NCBI GenBank assembly: GCA_973895155.1
Contig: OZ316897.1
Location: 23,250,001 to 23,314,000 of the forward strand
Reading direction: 5' to 3'
Source: Marsupella aquatica
Taxonomy: Eukaryota; Marchantiophyta
DNA length: 64,000 nucleotides
Part shown: one piece after another, positions 1 through 10,878 of the stretch
How the letters are laid out: every line of letters begins with the position of its first letter
How positions within the stretch are numbered: the stretch's first letter is position 1
The notes under the pieces: generated by a model
Seen by the model: the letters and a program-made list of their open reading frames with translations, nothing else
Databases searched by the model: none
What the model was told of the DNA's origin: nothing
Made by a program: the position numbers and the translations under genes

Positions 1-693
1 ACATGGATGGTGATTCACGCAGTTCAATTTTTAATTCATTTGTAGAACTGTGTTGTCAGTTGAACTTCCCTACTTTTCCCCTTACTACCTACCTTTGATA
101 GACAACGATAGACAGATTTGTGTACATATTTTCGTTAAAGTCCAGACAATGATTTCCCTCAATCATGCACCCAGTCTTTTATGAAATTCCAATGTAGTTC
201 TATCGAACAAAAAAGCTCTTTCTCATGTTGTGTAAAGAGTTTCATCAGTAAAATCTGTGTGACCCAAATATCGTCTCTCCTTTCATTATTGATGTTCACT
301 CTCCACGTGTGAAACTGTCTTGCAGCCCTGTTTGGTGTCCAACCTCGAGACTTCAATATTTATTCCCTGCGCTGTCGGATGAAGTTTGCCTCCAGAGTAT
401 TGCATAACAAGTAAAGCAATCTTGATTTTTTAGGGATGACAATTTAGAACCTTTTAAGTGTCCTTTACTTTAGGTCAATCGTCATTGCAAGATCCTTCTC
501 TCTTTTCAATGAGATCCGGTTTGTCATTTACCTTAGTTTTATACGAGGTTCTGATGTTCTGAAATTTACCTCTCTCACTGTGCGGCGAAGAAAATGATTA
601 GCCACCTGTCAGATGTAAGTAGCTTGTGTCCACAATGATTTAGATATACAATCTCAAACCACAGCCCCACCAAGCTCACCAAATCTATTCCAA
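1..693. other. Intergenic DNA, nothing recognised
   Basis: AT-rich sequence with only short random reading frames on both strands. I see no RNA gene, repeat array or conserved protein segment. It is the left flank of the CACTA-like element. Confidence 0.5.
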
Positions 694-711
694 CACTACT
701 ACATATTGGCC

Positions 712-1095
712 CCTTTTGCGAAGTTTTTTTTTTACGCCGGGATGGTCTTGCGATGTCATCGACTTCAGATATTTTGTGATCAAACACGCATCACAATAAA
801 CCATGCTCACAGGTTCGCAACATGGTGTTGCGAAGCTAAATACCTGGCAATTTGTTTGAGATCAGATTGAATTCGCAACTCTTTCAGATACTATTCATCT
901 CGCAAAGTATTTGTGGATCCGTGACCATCGCGACTGCATTTGGATCTCTTTTGTTTCATAATTTAGCGATAATAATGTACTCAAATATATATTGTGAACC
1001 TATTAGCTTCGCACAATATTGTGAAGCATAAATAGTCGCAAGTTACCGAATCCAGTTGATTCGCAAAGTTGAGAACACATTGGCATCACAATTAC
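712..1095. repeat. Left TTCGCAA subterminal repeat island
   Basis: About ten copies of TTCGCAA, TTGCGAA, CTCGCAAA or GCGATG in both orientations lie between 712 and 1095, for example TTTTGCGAAG near 714 and GATTCGCAAAG near 1060. In En/Spm elements such motifs bind the element-encoded TNPA protein. The role here is inferred. Confidence 0.6.
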
Positions 1096-1616
1096 CGATG
1101 GTGTGTTATTCACAAAGTGTTCAGAAGTTGCTTCTTGACAAGCTTGAAAATGTTTTGCAAAGAGAGTTGTTTGAAAATTTTGTAGAATGGAAATGTTTGA
1201 GAGAGTTTCTTTACAAGATGGAGAATGCATGTGTTTAGGTTACAGCTAGGGTTTTCAAAAAGGTGGCATGCATGAGGATAGCTTTGGAAATGGCTAAGGT
1301 TGCATATATAACAGTGAGATGAAATTTCAAAGTCCAATTAAGTGTTTGTAAAACAAAAGAAGAAAAGTAATATGTTAATATAAATAAAACCATGATAGTT
1401 AGTTTAGGGTCAAATTCTGGGCCCACAACAAGTTTTACTACTAGTGCATCAAACCTGGTCCTCATCCTCGCCTCCATTTGACACAATAATAACGTCAGGT
1501 TTTTCCGAGATAATGGAACGGGACCGTGGCACATACGGTATAACAACTGACCACTCTAGGTCTGGTGGGTACGGAATATAGAAACACTGCTCAAGGTGAC
1601 TTGGGAATGTAAATGG
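1096..1616. other. 3' flank of the transposase gene, no gene seen
   Basis: AT-rich sequence between the left repeat island and the stop of the TNP2 gene. Short overlapping reading frames on both strands have no recognisable content. It probably contains the 3' UTR of the minus-strand transposase. Confidence 0.4.
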
Positions 1617-4600
1617 TTAAGATGTTTGCCAATGAGATGGTTGAAAGCTAGTTGCTGATGTCTTCAGTCGAGTAAACCCACACTCATCAAGAAGTACCGT
1701 GCGATTATCACCAACCAGGTGAATTTTGAACCACTTACACTTGAAGACATACTCTTCAAATTTGGAATCAGCATCATAGGATATGATCAAGATCTCCTCA
1801 ATCTTCCCATAGTGAGGCACCACATCTCTGATCACATTAGTGTCATGACGGCTACTTTGTGAATCTTGCATGAACTGCCCTTGAACTCCACAATCAAAAG
1901 TTCTTCCCCTCTTCTCATCAAGGTCAGAAATCCTGAAATGCCTCCCTTGTGTCCACATTGCTGTTCTGGTTTGAACAAGTCTTAAAGGACCATGAACAAT
2001 TGTTCGAACCTCAGGAGTCATATCTGGAAAATATGATACATTCTCACCTTGGGCCACCATAGCATCCAACTGAAGTACTTTCTCCTTCATATACTCAAGG
2101 AACTTTGGAAAGATCTTTGGGCGACGACTCTCCCTCTTTGCATCCTCATAAAACTCTCTCCAATCTTCCATCACATTGTTGTTACTCAACATGAAAGTAC
2201 TAACCTGTGTCAACTCCACTGCGGTTAGTAAGCATGTTTTTTTTGCACCTGTTAAACGGTCCTCCTCCACTTCCCTCTCTTCCATCCAAGTGCATGGAAA
2301 ACTAGGATCAATGGTAGCTAAGATGTTACTACAATAAAACATACTCTCAGCTGCCAAGTATCCAGTTGCCATGCTCCCCTCCACTCGTGCACGGTTCCGT
2401 ACATAAGCCTTTAACACGGCCATATACCTTTCCACCTACAATGCACCGGACCGGCAATGGCAACCTCCCTCACAAGATGAACGAGAAGATGCACCTGACA
2501 ATCAAAGAAGGAAGGAGGGAGGGCCTTCTCCAACTTGCATACCACCTCTGCTGCCAATACCTCCATCCGTGGTATCTCTTCTTCATATATTTCCTTTGAG
2601 CATATCCATCTCAACAAAGTGCCCAGTGACCAAAGGGCATCTTGCACTTCTTCACTCCCCAAACCTATGATTGCCACAGGAAGTATATGTTGTAGTAAAC
2701 GATGATAGTCATGTGTCTTGAGATACATTGGCCATTTATGACTGTCCTCCATCCCAAAAGCCTTACGTAGATTGGCACCATAGCCTGTAGGAAACCGCAT
2801 CTGCCCTATGCGTTGTCGAAACTCTCTTCTTTCACCAACACTCAAAACCCATGGAGCTGAAGGACGATGTTCCATCCCTATGGATTCATCAACTGTTATC
2901 CATACATCTGGATGTCGTTCTAGATCCTGGCATGCCTCCCTAAAATTAATGTTCTTTTCCCCATAAAAGTGCTTGATCAAAGCCTTCCCAACATTTCCCT
3001 CTATATGCATGGGGTCTAACAAGTGATGAATCTTCAACTCAGGCCAATAGGGCAAAGTGGCCAGTATACCCCACCTTGTCAATCCACTACCATCAAATCC
3101 CATGGCATCTTCAGGGTCTGCCACCCTATCAGCTATGGATTTCCAATACGAAAATGTTGTGCGGTCAGGTATCTCACGCTCATCACCATTGATCATGTCA
3201 AAGTCTGAAAACAAAAGGGGGTCAGACCTCATGTGATGCCCAAGTGGAAGAAACTTGGTATGACCAAGGTAGATTATCTTGTGCAGCCATTTTGAGTACT
3301 TGGCCATATCGTGAAGGCTTGGACCACAAGTGGAGCATGCCTTGTACCCTTGAGTTTGGAACCCAGAAACAAACCCAAACCCTGCTCACAAAATAACATT
3401 CTCAATTAGAGTCAAAGGAATTGAAAAGTTCATGTACATAGAATTAAAGAGGGACTTTCTTCCAAACAAACTTGATCTCCAATACATGAAAAAAATACAA
3501 ATCCATACCACTCACCTGGATAGTCATGCATGGTCCACATAATGATTCCCTTCAATTGGAAGACACGTGGTAACCCTCCTGTAGTTGTCCGACCATCATA
3601 TGCCCACACACCCCCCCATAATTTATGGAGTTCCCCAACCAAGAGCGCCAAGTAGGTGTCCATGTTTTTTACCTTAGATGGACCTGGGATAATCAATGAT
3701 AGCAATAAGAATCCCTTTTTCATGGACAACCATGGGGGAAGGTTGTAATTCATAACAACCACCGGCCAAACTGAAGTAGGGCGCCCTTTCCCTCCAAGGG
3801 AGTGTGGGCTTACCCCATCTGATGCCAACCCCAACCTCACATGACGAGGGTCACGTGCAAATTCTGGCCATTGTGACTCCACATGCTTGTGAGCAGGGGA
3901 ATCAACTGGCAACCGCATGACACCGGTCTCTGATCGATGTGTCTTATGCCATACCATCAATTATGCCAAGTCAGAACATCGGTACATGTGCAACAATCGA
4001 GGAATAATAGGAAACCAACGAACAACTTTTCTAGGCACCTTTGAGGTCAACATGTTGGTTTCATATCGAGGCTCTTGACAAATTGGACACTCAGTTGCGC
4101 TGGCATTGGTCTCATGATAGAGAATGCAGTCATTCACACAAGCATGAATGATATGGTATTCCATGCCAATGGATGATAGAACCCTCTTTGCCTCCTTCCA
4201 AGTTCCTGGCAACACATTTTCACTAGGTAACAAGAGATCATGGCAAATTGCAAACAAATCCGATAGTAGCGCATTGCTTGCCTTGTGTTTTGCCTGAAGA
4301 TTCATCAATGCCAAGATGGCAGATAGTCTATTCAAACGAGCACCCCCATAAATAGGTGTTCTAGCATGTGCCTCAGCTTCTTCCCATTGTTTTTGTCCTT
4401 CAGGTGTACGTTGAGGCCTTGGATCATGTGCAACATTTGGTGGAGGGTCTCCTTCATTGGGTGGGACACCTCCTTCACCACCAATATCTACACCAAACCA
4501 ATCTGTCATGAAGTCATCCATGGCTGACTCTTGGTCTTGCATGACCTCATAATCTGTCCGAGGTGCCCCTTCATCTGGACTATCATTATCATTGTCACTT

Positions 4601-4701
4601 GATGAGGAATCTGCTAATGATGTTTCCCCGTCTTGTGGCAAGCCCATTTCTTGATATGTAGCTCTCAACCTCCTTGGCAACATATCTTGACTAGGCCGCA
4701 C
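1617..4701 (-). pseudogene. TNP2-type CACTA transposase (DUF4218 and DUF4216 tail), broken
   Basis: This is the catalytic transposase of an En/Spm-like element, which would cut and paste the element in the nucleus. Read from 4701 leftward, an acidic leader is followed by the TNP2 core, with LGLASDG-type and LLDPMHIEGNVGK segments that match the family's acidic motifs. A DUF4218-like segment (KTHDYHRLLQHILPVAI, FFDCQVHLLVHLVREV) and a DUF4216-like tail (HYGKIEEILIISYD) follow. A 134-bp intron at 3382-3515 (CCAG|GTGAG ... GAGCAG|GG) joins in phase. Two lesions are visible. An in-frame TAA at 3961-3963 sits between SDLA and LMVWHK. A frameshift near 2430-2440 sits exactly where relatives carry a conserved RWMYPxER stretch; a deletion of about 11 bp between GTGG microrepeats would explain it. 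The SET gene lies about 150 bp upstream in the same orientation, so the two may share a promoter or transcript. Family assignment is secure from several conserved blocks; activity is unlikely. Confidence 0.9.
3382..3515 (-). other. Intron in the TNP2 transposase gene
   Basis: On the minus strand the donor is CCAG|GTGAG and the acceptor is GTGAGCAG|GG. Splicing restores one frame (phase 1) from HDYP into GFGFVSGFQTQGYKACSTCG, where TNP2 relatives have a comparable segment followed by a Cys pair. Confidence 0.75.
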
Positions 4702-4854
4702 ATTCTATAGACAATACAATAAAGTATTCACAATGAAATTAACGCCAAATATAGTAGTGCTCGAAACATATTATTAACAATATAAAAAGAACATGTCATT
4801 ACAAAACATACGTTCACATACGATGAACGTATAATACATGTCCCTAAAGTAATC

Positions 4855-6015
4855 CTAATCCCATTCATAATGTGTAAACAACTCCTCTCCAGCCAGAATG
4901 GTCCTATTAGCTACAACTAGACAATGGTCATGATGATATCTCTGCCCATAAGGGGTTGGAGGGGGACCATCAACAAAAACCCATTCACAGTTTTTCCTAT
5001 GCTTAGACCGGGTCCCCACAGTACTGTTGATGAAACCGGCAATATTCCCACTACGGATGGGATCACCATCAATTATACGCTGGTCACAATACTTTCTGGT
5101 GCAACCATCAAAAGTATCCATGTCCAATGCATAAGTCTTCCACTCAGGGTGTTGAACAAGGATCATGTTCCAATGTCTCCTCTTGTAAATGGGTCCACCA
5201 TACGGGAACAACGTTGGTCCATCTGAAGAGCGCCCTTTTCCACCCATATCATCCACAATAATGTCCTGACAAGAGAAAATCCCATACCCATGCCTCTCCC
5301 CTAGGGTCGAACTCTTGACAACCCAACGTCTTCCCCAAACTTCTATCTCCTCACCATAGGTTATATCACATGGCAAACCAAGGCACTCCGGATTCCAATC
5401 CTTTATGATAGGAACACACTTCCCTGTGAAGGTACAAGGGCCCCATCTACCATCAACCCTACAAGTGTACTGATCCACTTCCCCTCTAGGCTGTCTTTTT
5501 GACTTTTTTTCCCTCTTGTAACAATACCGTCACCCTTAATTGTCCCAACACTACCTTGCCCTGCTGCCACTAAATGAAAAGCTTGTGAAAGTGCCGAGCC
5601 TATAGCATCTAGAACTCCTTGTGAGGGAACATAGGGTGTTGGTGTAGTGGGTGTAGGCCTACTGGATACCTATAGGAAGAAATGGAACCAAGTGAGTGTG
5701 ATGAACCTCCCAAATTTTATTTTATGCTACCTAGCAAGATTTACAAAATAAAATGGAAATCACAGTAAGTTTACAACTCACCATACGGGATGAAGAAGCT
5801 CCCGGTGTAAGACCTCGATGTTGGCCATATCGAGCAATGTGCTCCGCACATACATATGACTTTTGGACAACCATCCCCACACATTTTTTACAACCACAAA
5901 GTTGGCGTGGTGGACCACTAGGTCGACGTACGGTTGGTTCAGGTTGAGGAGGAGGATGACTTTCTTCATCGGAAGAGGAATCTGATGTGGTGGAAGTTGT
6001 AGAGGATGAAGACAT
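4855..6015 (-). pseudogene. SET-domain protein with N-terminal Cys motif, carried by the CACTA-like element
   Basis: Two exons on the minus strand. Exon 1 (6015-5782, start ATG) is Ser-rich and then has a putative zinc motif, CGCKKCVG followed by CAEHIARYGQH. A 112-bp intron (5670-5781; ATG|GTGAGT ... CTATAG|GT) joins in phase to exon 2. Exon 2 has a Pro/Thr linker and then a SET-like domain: GYGIF near the start, a post-middle NIAGFINS..NCEWV block (equivalent to RFINHSC.PN.E), and a terminal GEELFTHYEWD (equivalent to GEELT.DY). SET enzymes methylate protein lysines, typically on histones, using S-adenosylmethionine. The usual NHSC is NSTV here, so catalysis is uncertain. A seven-A run (T7 at 5504-5510 on the plus strand) throws the frame off by one base, so the copy is broken or the assembly has a homopolymer error. 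It lies head-to-tail with the transposase, inside the repeat islands, so it looks like element cargo. A host gene fragment is the alternative. Confidence 0.7.
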
Positions 6016-6429
6016 CTGACAAGTATAGCAATTGGAAGGCGATTAGTAAAAACTTCACCAAAACCATCATTGATAATCCCTACCTAAACATATTAAAAAG
6101 AATTGACAGAAAAATACCTTTATGAGACCCGGGCTTAGCAATGCCTTGACGGATCTTGTGGCTCAAATTTCATGAACCAAATCTGGAAGGAGGGGAAAAT
6201 CTGCCAATATACAATGAATTAAGCCATGCCTTATGGTGAACCAGAAAAAAAGGATGATAGATTGTAACCCTCCATATTTACAGCAATGACTAGAAATGCA
6301 TGAGAAAATGTTATACCTTTCAGATGCCCGGGCTCTCGCAAGGCATTATCATGCATTAGCCAAAACTTTAAAAAACATGGGGAAGTGCCCTACAACGCCA
6401 AAGAGTTTTCCTCTCCATGTTAATGAGAT
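6016..6429. other. Upstream region of the SET gene
   Basis: Non-coding stretch between the SET gene start and the C/A-rich tract. It probably holds part of the leftward promoter, but no clear TATA box or motif cluster is visible. Confidence 0.3.
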
Positions 6430-7330
6430 AGACAAAGAAATATAAGTAACCCAAACCCTACCCTAAACCCAAACCATGAAATGAAACCCTTCATTAAAAC
6501 CTAACCCAAATCCCTCAATCACCCTAAACCCTTACCCTTATCCTAACCAATACCCAAATCCCTCATTAAAAATTCAAACCTTTACCCTAAACCCAAACCC
6601 CTACCCTAAACCCAAACCATGAAATGAAACCCTTCATTAAAACCTAACCCAAATCCCTCAAGCACCCTAAACCCTTACCCTTATCCTAACCAATACCCAA
6701 ATCCCTCATTAAAATTTCAAACCTTTACCCTAAACCCAACCCAAATCCCCCAATTACATATAAAACTCTTACCCTATCTACACCTTACTTTACCTATATA
6801 GGCCAACCCCCACCCCTATAGTTATTCTAAACTTCACCCTAACCCCTAAATTGAGGCCCTTTTTTAAAACTTAAGCAAAAATTGTACCCCCTCAATTAGA
6901 ACCAAATCCAACCCTATATCATGTTACACCCCAACCCAAACACTTACATTAGAAACCCAACCCCTTTAAAAAAACCACAATTAAACCCCCCAACTAAAAA
7001 CCAAACCCAATCCCTTTAAAAAACAACCACAATTCAACCCCTCAACTAAAACCAAACCCAACCCCTGTAATTACTCACAACCTAATGCAAACCTCTACCT
7101 TGAACCCTAAGCCAAACCCATTAATTTAAACCCAACCCTTTTATTCCAACCTAACCCAAGTTTTAACCCCCTTAATTAAACCAAATACTCCTAGATTAAA
7201 ACCAAATATAAACCTAACCTTTAATTAAACCCAAACCTTTGTTAACTTATATTCTAGTTATCCTTACAACCCAAACATCCATTGACACCCCTTCCATGTT
7301 AACTTATGGGCACTTAACATACCTTAAATG
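6430..7330. repeat. G-depleted, degenerate telomere-like (CCCTAAA/CCCAAAC) tract
   Basis: About 0.9 kb made mostly of A, C and T with very few G on the plus strand. It is full of ACCCTAAACCC, AACCCAAACCC and AACCCTTACCC variants. The spacing is irregular, so it is not a true telomere. It contains a nearly exact tandem duplication of about 142 bp (roughly 6459-6600 and 6601-6742). The tract lies between the divergent SET and accessory genes of the CACTA-like element. Confidence 0.7.
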
Positions 7331-7384
7331 TCGTTTGACAAACCTTAATAGCCGTTTGACACCCCAAAGTGTTTTCCAACCCTA

Positions 7385-7640
7385 AACCGATAAGACCTGC
7401 CTCGCAAATTATTTCACAAGTTAGAGAATCTTTTTGCGAACCTACGACCTTCGCACTTGCTTCGCAAAAATAGAGGCCGAGAATGATTTTTTGGGTCTTC
7501 TACGGGTTGCGATGGCTTTGCGAAGGGAATAGATTCGGAAGTGCCTCGCAAGTTGCGAGACTATTTGCGAGGGCGCGGGCTTCGCAGTTTCCCATGCGTA
7601 TGTCATCGCAAACCCGTTTTTGAACGGCGTAAACATCGGC
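7385..7640. promoter_or_regulatory. TTCGCAA island upstream of the plus-strand accessory gene
   Basis: Dense TTCGCAA, CTCGCAAG, TTGCGAG and TTGCGATGG motifs in both orientations end about 100 bp before the ATG at 7737. The same words form the islands at the ends of the element. By analogy with En/Spm, where the element protein binds repeats overlapping the promoter, this could be an autoregulatory site. That role is inferred. Confidence 0.5.
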
Positions 7641-7736
7641 GGGAGCTCGCATTCGGGCTCATTTCAGTTTTTGAGCAAGACGAGAAGGGCCGGGGTGCGC
7701 GCAACAGTACGAGGGAGACTGTGAGAGAGGGGAGCT

Positions 7737-9777
7737 ATGGCTACCGGTGAGGGGAGTGGAGGGCAAGGTGGTAGTGGTAGTGGTAGTGGCAATGGGGGAA
7801 ATCCAGAGAAAGAGAAGAATGCCTGGGCAGACTTAGTGGCCCAACATCTCAGTGCTGCACAATTGGGAGAAGTGAATCTCAATTCTCCAGCAGGGCTTGC
7901 CTCTTTGAGTGCCATTCTTGGACAGGTTTTGCAAACTGGGATTGTAGCAGGACAAGCTACTAGAGAGGGGGAGGAGAGGGCCGCAGCTGAAGAGAAGGCT
8001 AGAGAGAAAAAAAGGAAGAGAGAGGAAAGAACTAAGTCGGGAGTTGCCTCTCCTCAAGCCCTAGAGAAGCAGAAGAGAAGAGAGGAGAGAGATTCAATTC
8101 GAAAACAGAGGGAGGAGCAACGTCAGAAAGAGGAAGCAAGAAAAAAACTTCCATTCATTGCCTTGGAGACGAGTGGGACTCCAACTGAGGTAGCGTATGC
8201 AGGGGCTAAGAGCACAATCAAGCAGATTATCACAAGCAATTTCTCACGAGGCATGCAGTGGGGGAAGATTGAGAAGGCAGAGCGAAAGAGGGTCATCAAC
8301 CAAATCAAGGATGCATTTCGCAATGGGCCTGACATAGATGAGCAATGGTTGGCAGATAAGATTTCAAATTCTATGTCTCAAATGCGATACCATGACAAGA
8401 TGAAGATTAGAGCCCACCTGAAAGACTTGAGATCATACAGGAACTTGCGCAGACCCCTCCACTTCACCGAGGACATCTGGAATTTGTTTTACAAGATTGA
8501 GGTGCAAATTAAGGTAGCTCACGAGTTGGAAGAGTGGAAGGGCAATCTAGATCGAGCCTTGAAAGCAAAGGAGGCAGGGAAGCTCCCCCCTGACCACGAC
8601 CTGAAGCCACTTGAGCAGAAGGTAGCTGAGATGCAGAAGGTGACCGACCAGGAGGGAAAGCCACCCAAGCGTTTCACAGATGCAGCCAAACGAGTGAAAT
8701 CCACCCCCAATCCAGTCCACAAGTTGGGTCAAGGCGGGCTCCCCGGCCTCAAGTCACACTTTGTGAGTGCCTCTTGCTCCTCCCTAACCTCTCTATTCCT
8801 TTCAGAGTTGTGCAATGCAAGTGAATGACATCCCCGAAGGTTCTTGCTGTTGTGCATGCTTGCTTGGTTACTAGTTTAGGGCAACTCTGACACTTAGAAT
8901 TTCTGGCAAATTTTTAAAAACTCTCGGGAACACAGTTTGCGAAGGTGTTGCGATGCGTATTTGTTCGCAAACCCCTCGCAAAGTCTATCATAGACTTTTT
9001 CCATTTCAATTTTCTGATGCCTTTGCGAACAAATGCGCATCGCAAACTCCATCGCAACGCCTTCGCAAAAAAAGGTGGTTCGCAAGTTGCTATGCTTATA
9101 GGTTCGCAAATTTGAATTTTAAATTTTTTTTGGGTCACGTTTAGTAGTTGAGGATTTAGGCGTCACTTGTGGCTATAGGGTATGCTTAAGGGCAAATTTA
9201 ACCAATTTTAATTGGTTTTATGCATGGCAGTATCGGAGGTACAAAAGGAAGATATCAAAAAAGCATATTGAGGTGGCGATAGAGCATGGACGAAAGTACC
9301 TCTTTGCGATGGTAGATGCCGAGTTGGCTACTATAAGTGTCTAAGTGTGAACCATATGATTAGCATGAAAACATTGTGAGTGACCCTTTATGTCTTGCGG
9401 AAACTAATGATATGTAATGGATGCAGGATTCGGATGAGCCTGAGGGGTCGGGTGCTGATGTGACCAGTAGTGATGACGATGAGGGGGCTACTCCTGGTAC
9501 TAGTGGTGCTCGGGGGGGGAGTAGTCGTGAGGTAGGTTCTTCCCACCGTGGTAGTGGTGGTAGTCGTGTGTCATCAGCACACGTTGATGACCAGGGGGAG
9601 GAGGAGGACCCTGAGGATGAGGAGGAGGAGCAGGAGGGGCAGGAGGAGCCAGAGGAGCAGCAGGAGCAGGAGCGCCGACGGCCATCACGCACCCGTCACC
9701 AACAGGATCCCCGGAAGGATAAGGGCAAGAAGCCAGCCAAGAAGCCAACCAAGAGGAGCCGCAAGAGCCCATTCTAG
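7737..9777 (+). CDS. Charged accessory (TNPA-like?) protein of the CACTA-like element
   Basis: Proposed exons are 7737-8762, 9231-9338 and 9427-9777. The protein has a Gly/Ser-rich N-terminus, then a highly charged helical stretch (about residues 80-140, many KRKREER/KQREEQR words). A basic conserved-looking block (about 145-265: QWGKIEKAERKRVINQIKDA, SQMRYHDKMKIRAHLKDLRS) follows, and then an exon 2 rich in K/R. An acidic Glu-rich tail ends in KKPAKKPTKRSRKSPF, a likely nuclear signal. The first splice (CACTTT|GTGAGT to GGCAG|TATCGG) keeps the frame. The second donor (GTCTAAGT) is weak, and the protein might instead stop at the TAA at 9342-9344. En/Spm elements encode a second DNA-binding protein (TNPA), and position and charge fit that role, but I recognise no named domain. 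It is divergent from the SET/TNP2 pair across the C/A-rich spacer. Confidence 0.6.
8935..9110. repeat. TTCGCAA foldback island inside the accessory-gene intron
   Basis: Within the 468-bp first intron, about 8937-8972 and 9022-9069 form imperfect inverted repeats. One arm reads TTTGCGAAGGTGTTGCGATG and the other is its complement with CATCGCAACGCCTTCGCAAA. Further TTCGCAA copies follow to 9110. It looks like a small foldback or an internal copy of the element's subterminal repeats. Confidence 0.6.
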
Positions 9778-10554
9778 TTATTTTGTAGAGATACATGCAT
9801 GAGAGTGACTTGTCATGCCGGAGCTTAGGGTAGGAAGAGGCAGCATAGGTTTAGAAGGGCGGACCTAGCATCAGATATTTCCCCCCTCTTGTCCATGTAT
9901 AGGGTTCTTTGAAGCCCTATCATTTTGTTCATGCTTTTCCATTTTATAAAACAACAATTTTGCCTTCCACATTGGGTTCCAAGGAAAACCCCTCGCAAAT
10001 AATGTATTGAATCCTGTGTGATCATAATTTTGCGAACCCTTTAAGAACTCATTCCCATCGCACAATATTAACCCCAAGGCGTCGCACTTTTTGAGTCAAT
10101 TAACTTCAGAACTTCAGATCCAAATATGTCGGGTTTTTGTGATACTTCTAGGATCGCACTTTCCTAATCGCAACTGTTCACAAACTTCTGAAATCACCGG
10201 TATCGCTCTTTGTCATACAATCCCCATCAAAACAATTGAACCAGTATCAATCGCAAATATGATGCGATGGTAAATCCATCTCAAATATTGACGCCCGCGC
10301 GGGACGTGTGCGTGTATGTTTGCGAACCTTATGCGACGTATAATGGATCGCAGAAGTATTGAATATTGCGAACCTCTCAGCTTCTCAGTTTGCCATGATG
10401 TTGCGATGCCGTTGCGATGGTCCGCGTGCGAAGTTATTAGGTTCGCAAAGTGCGAAGGGGGTGCGATGCGCGTATGTTCGCAATAGCCAGAATTATGAAA
10501 ATCAGGGGCTTGTTAGTTGCGATGAGATTGTCTTCGCAAAACCGGCTGATAGTG
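9778..10554. repeat. Right TTCGCAA subterminal region
   Basis: After the stop of the accessory gene there is about 200 bp of AT-rich 3' flank. From about 9980 onward come many TTCGCAA, TTGCGAACC, GTTGCGATG and GCGAAGG words in both orientations, ending near 10540. This mirrors the left island at 712-1095. Confidence 0.55.
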
Positions 10555-10878
10555 TTGTAGTCCAAGAGCTCTCAAATCCCAACTTTCTAAGCTGAAGTCC
10601 TTGGTGTAGGATAGTCGCTCTAGATGTGTCAATCGGGTAATTGTAACGTGCGAGCAAATAGTAGAATTTTTTCTTGCACAAGCAAGTTTTCCCCTTTTAT
10701 TGGGGCCCAAAATGAGGTCCGAAAACTTCCTCCCTAGCATAAAGACACCTTGTGATCACAAAAAAGGAGAAGGAAATGGCATTGAAAATGAGGAAACCTG
10801 AGCATATTCGTGTGACCTGAATGTACACGGACCAAAAATTAGGACTGATTTTTACTCGACAACTCTTGCCACCTGTTT

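Larger units (their letters stand above)
694..10554. mobile_element. CACTA-like (En/Spm, TNP2) DNA transposon carrying a SET gene
   Basis: The unit holds a TNP2-type transposase and a SET-domain gene on the minus strand and a charged accessory protein on the plus strand. Islands of TTCGCAA/TTGCGAA/TTGCGATG motifs lie near both ends (712-1095 and 9980-10550), as expected for CACTA subterminal repeats. Candidate ends are CACTA at 694-698 and TAGTG at 10550-10554. Both ends continue inward to TTTTGCGAAG, but through different intervening bases, so the terminal inverted repeat is poor. The 3-bp flanks do not match directly (CAA on the left, TTG on the right). The gene content is well supported; the exact borders are tentative. 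Confidence 0.5.

Noticed and set aside
6430-7330. True chromosome-end telomere
   Set aside because: The CCCTAAA words are irregular and degenerate, and transposon genes flank both sides.
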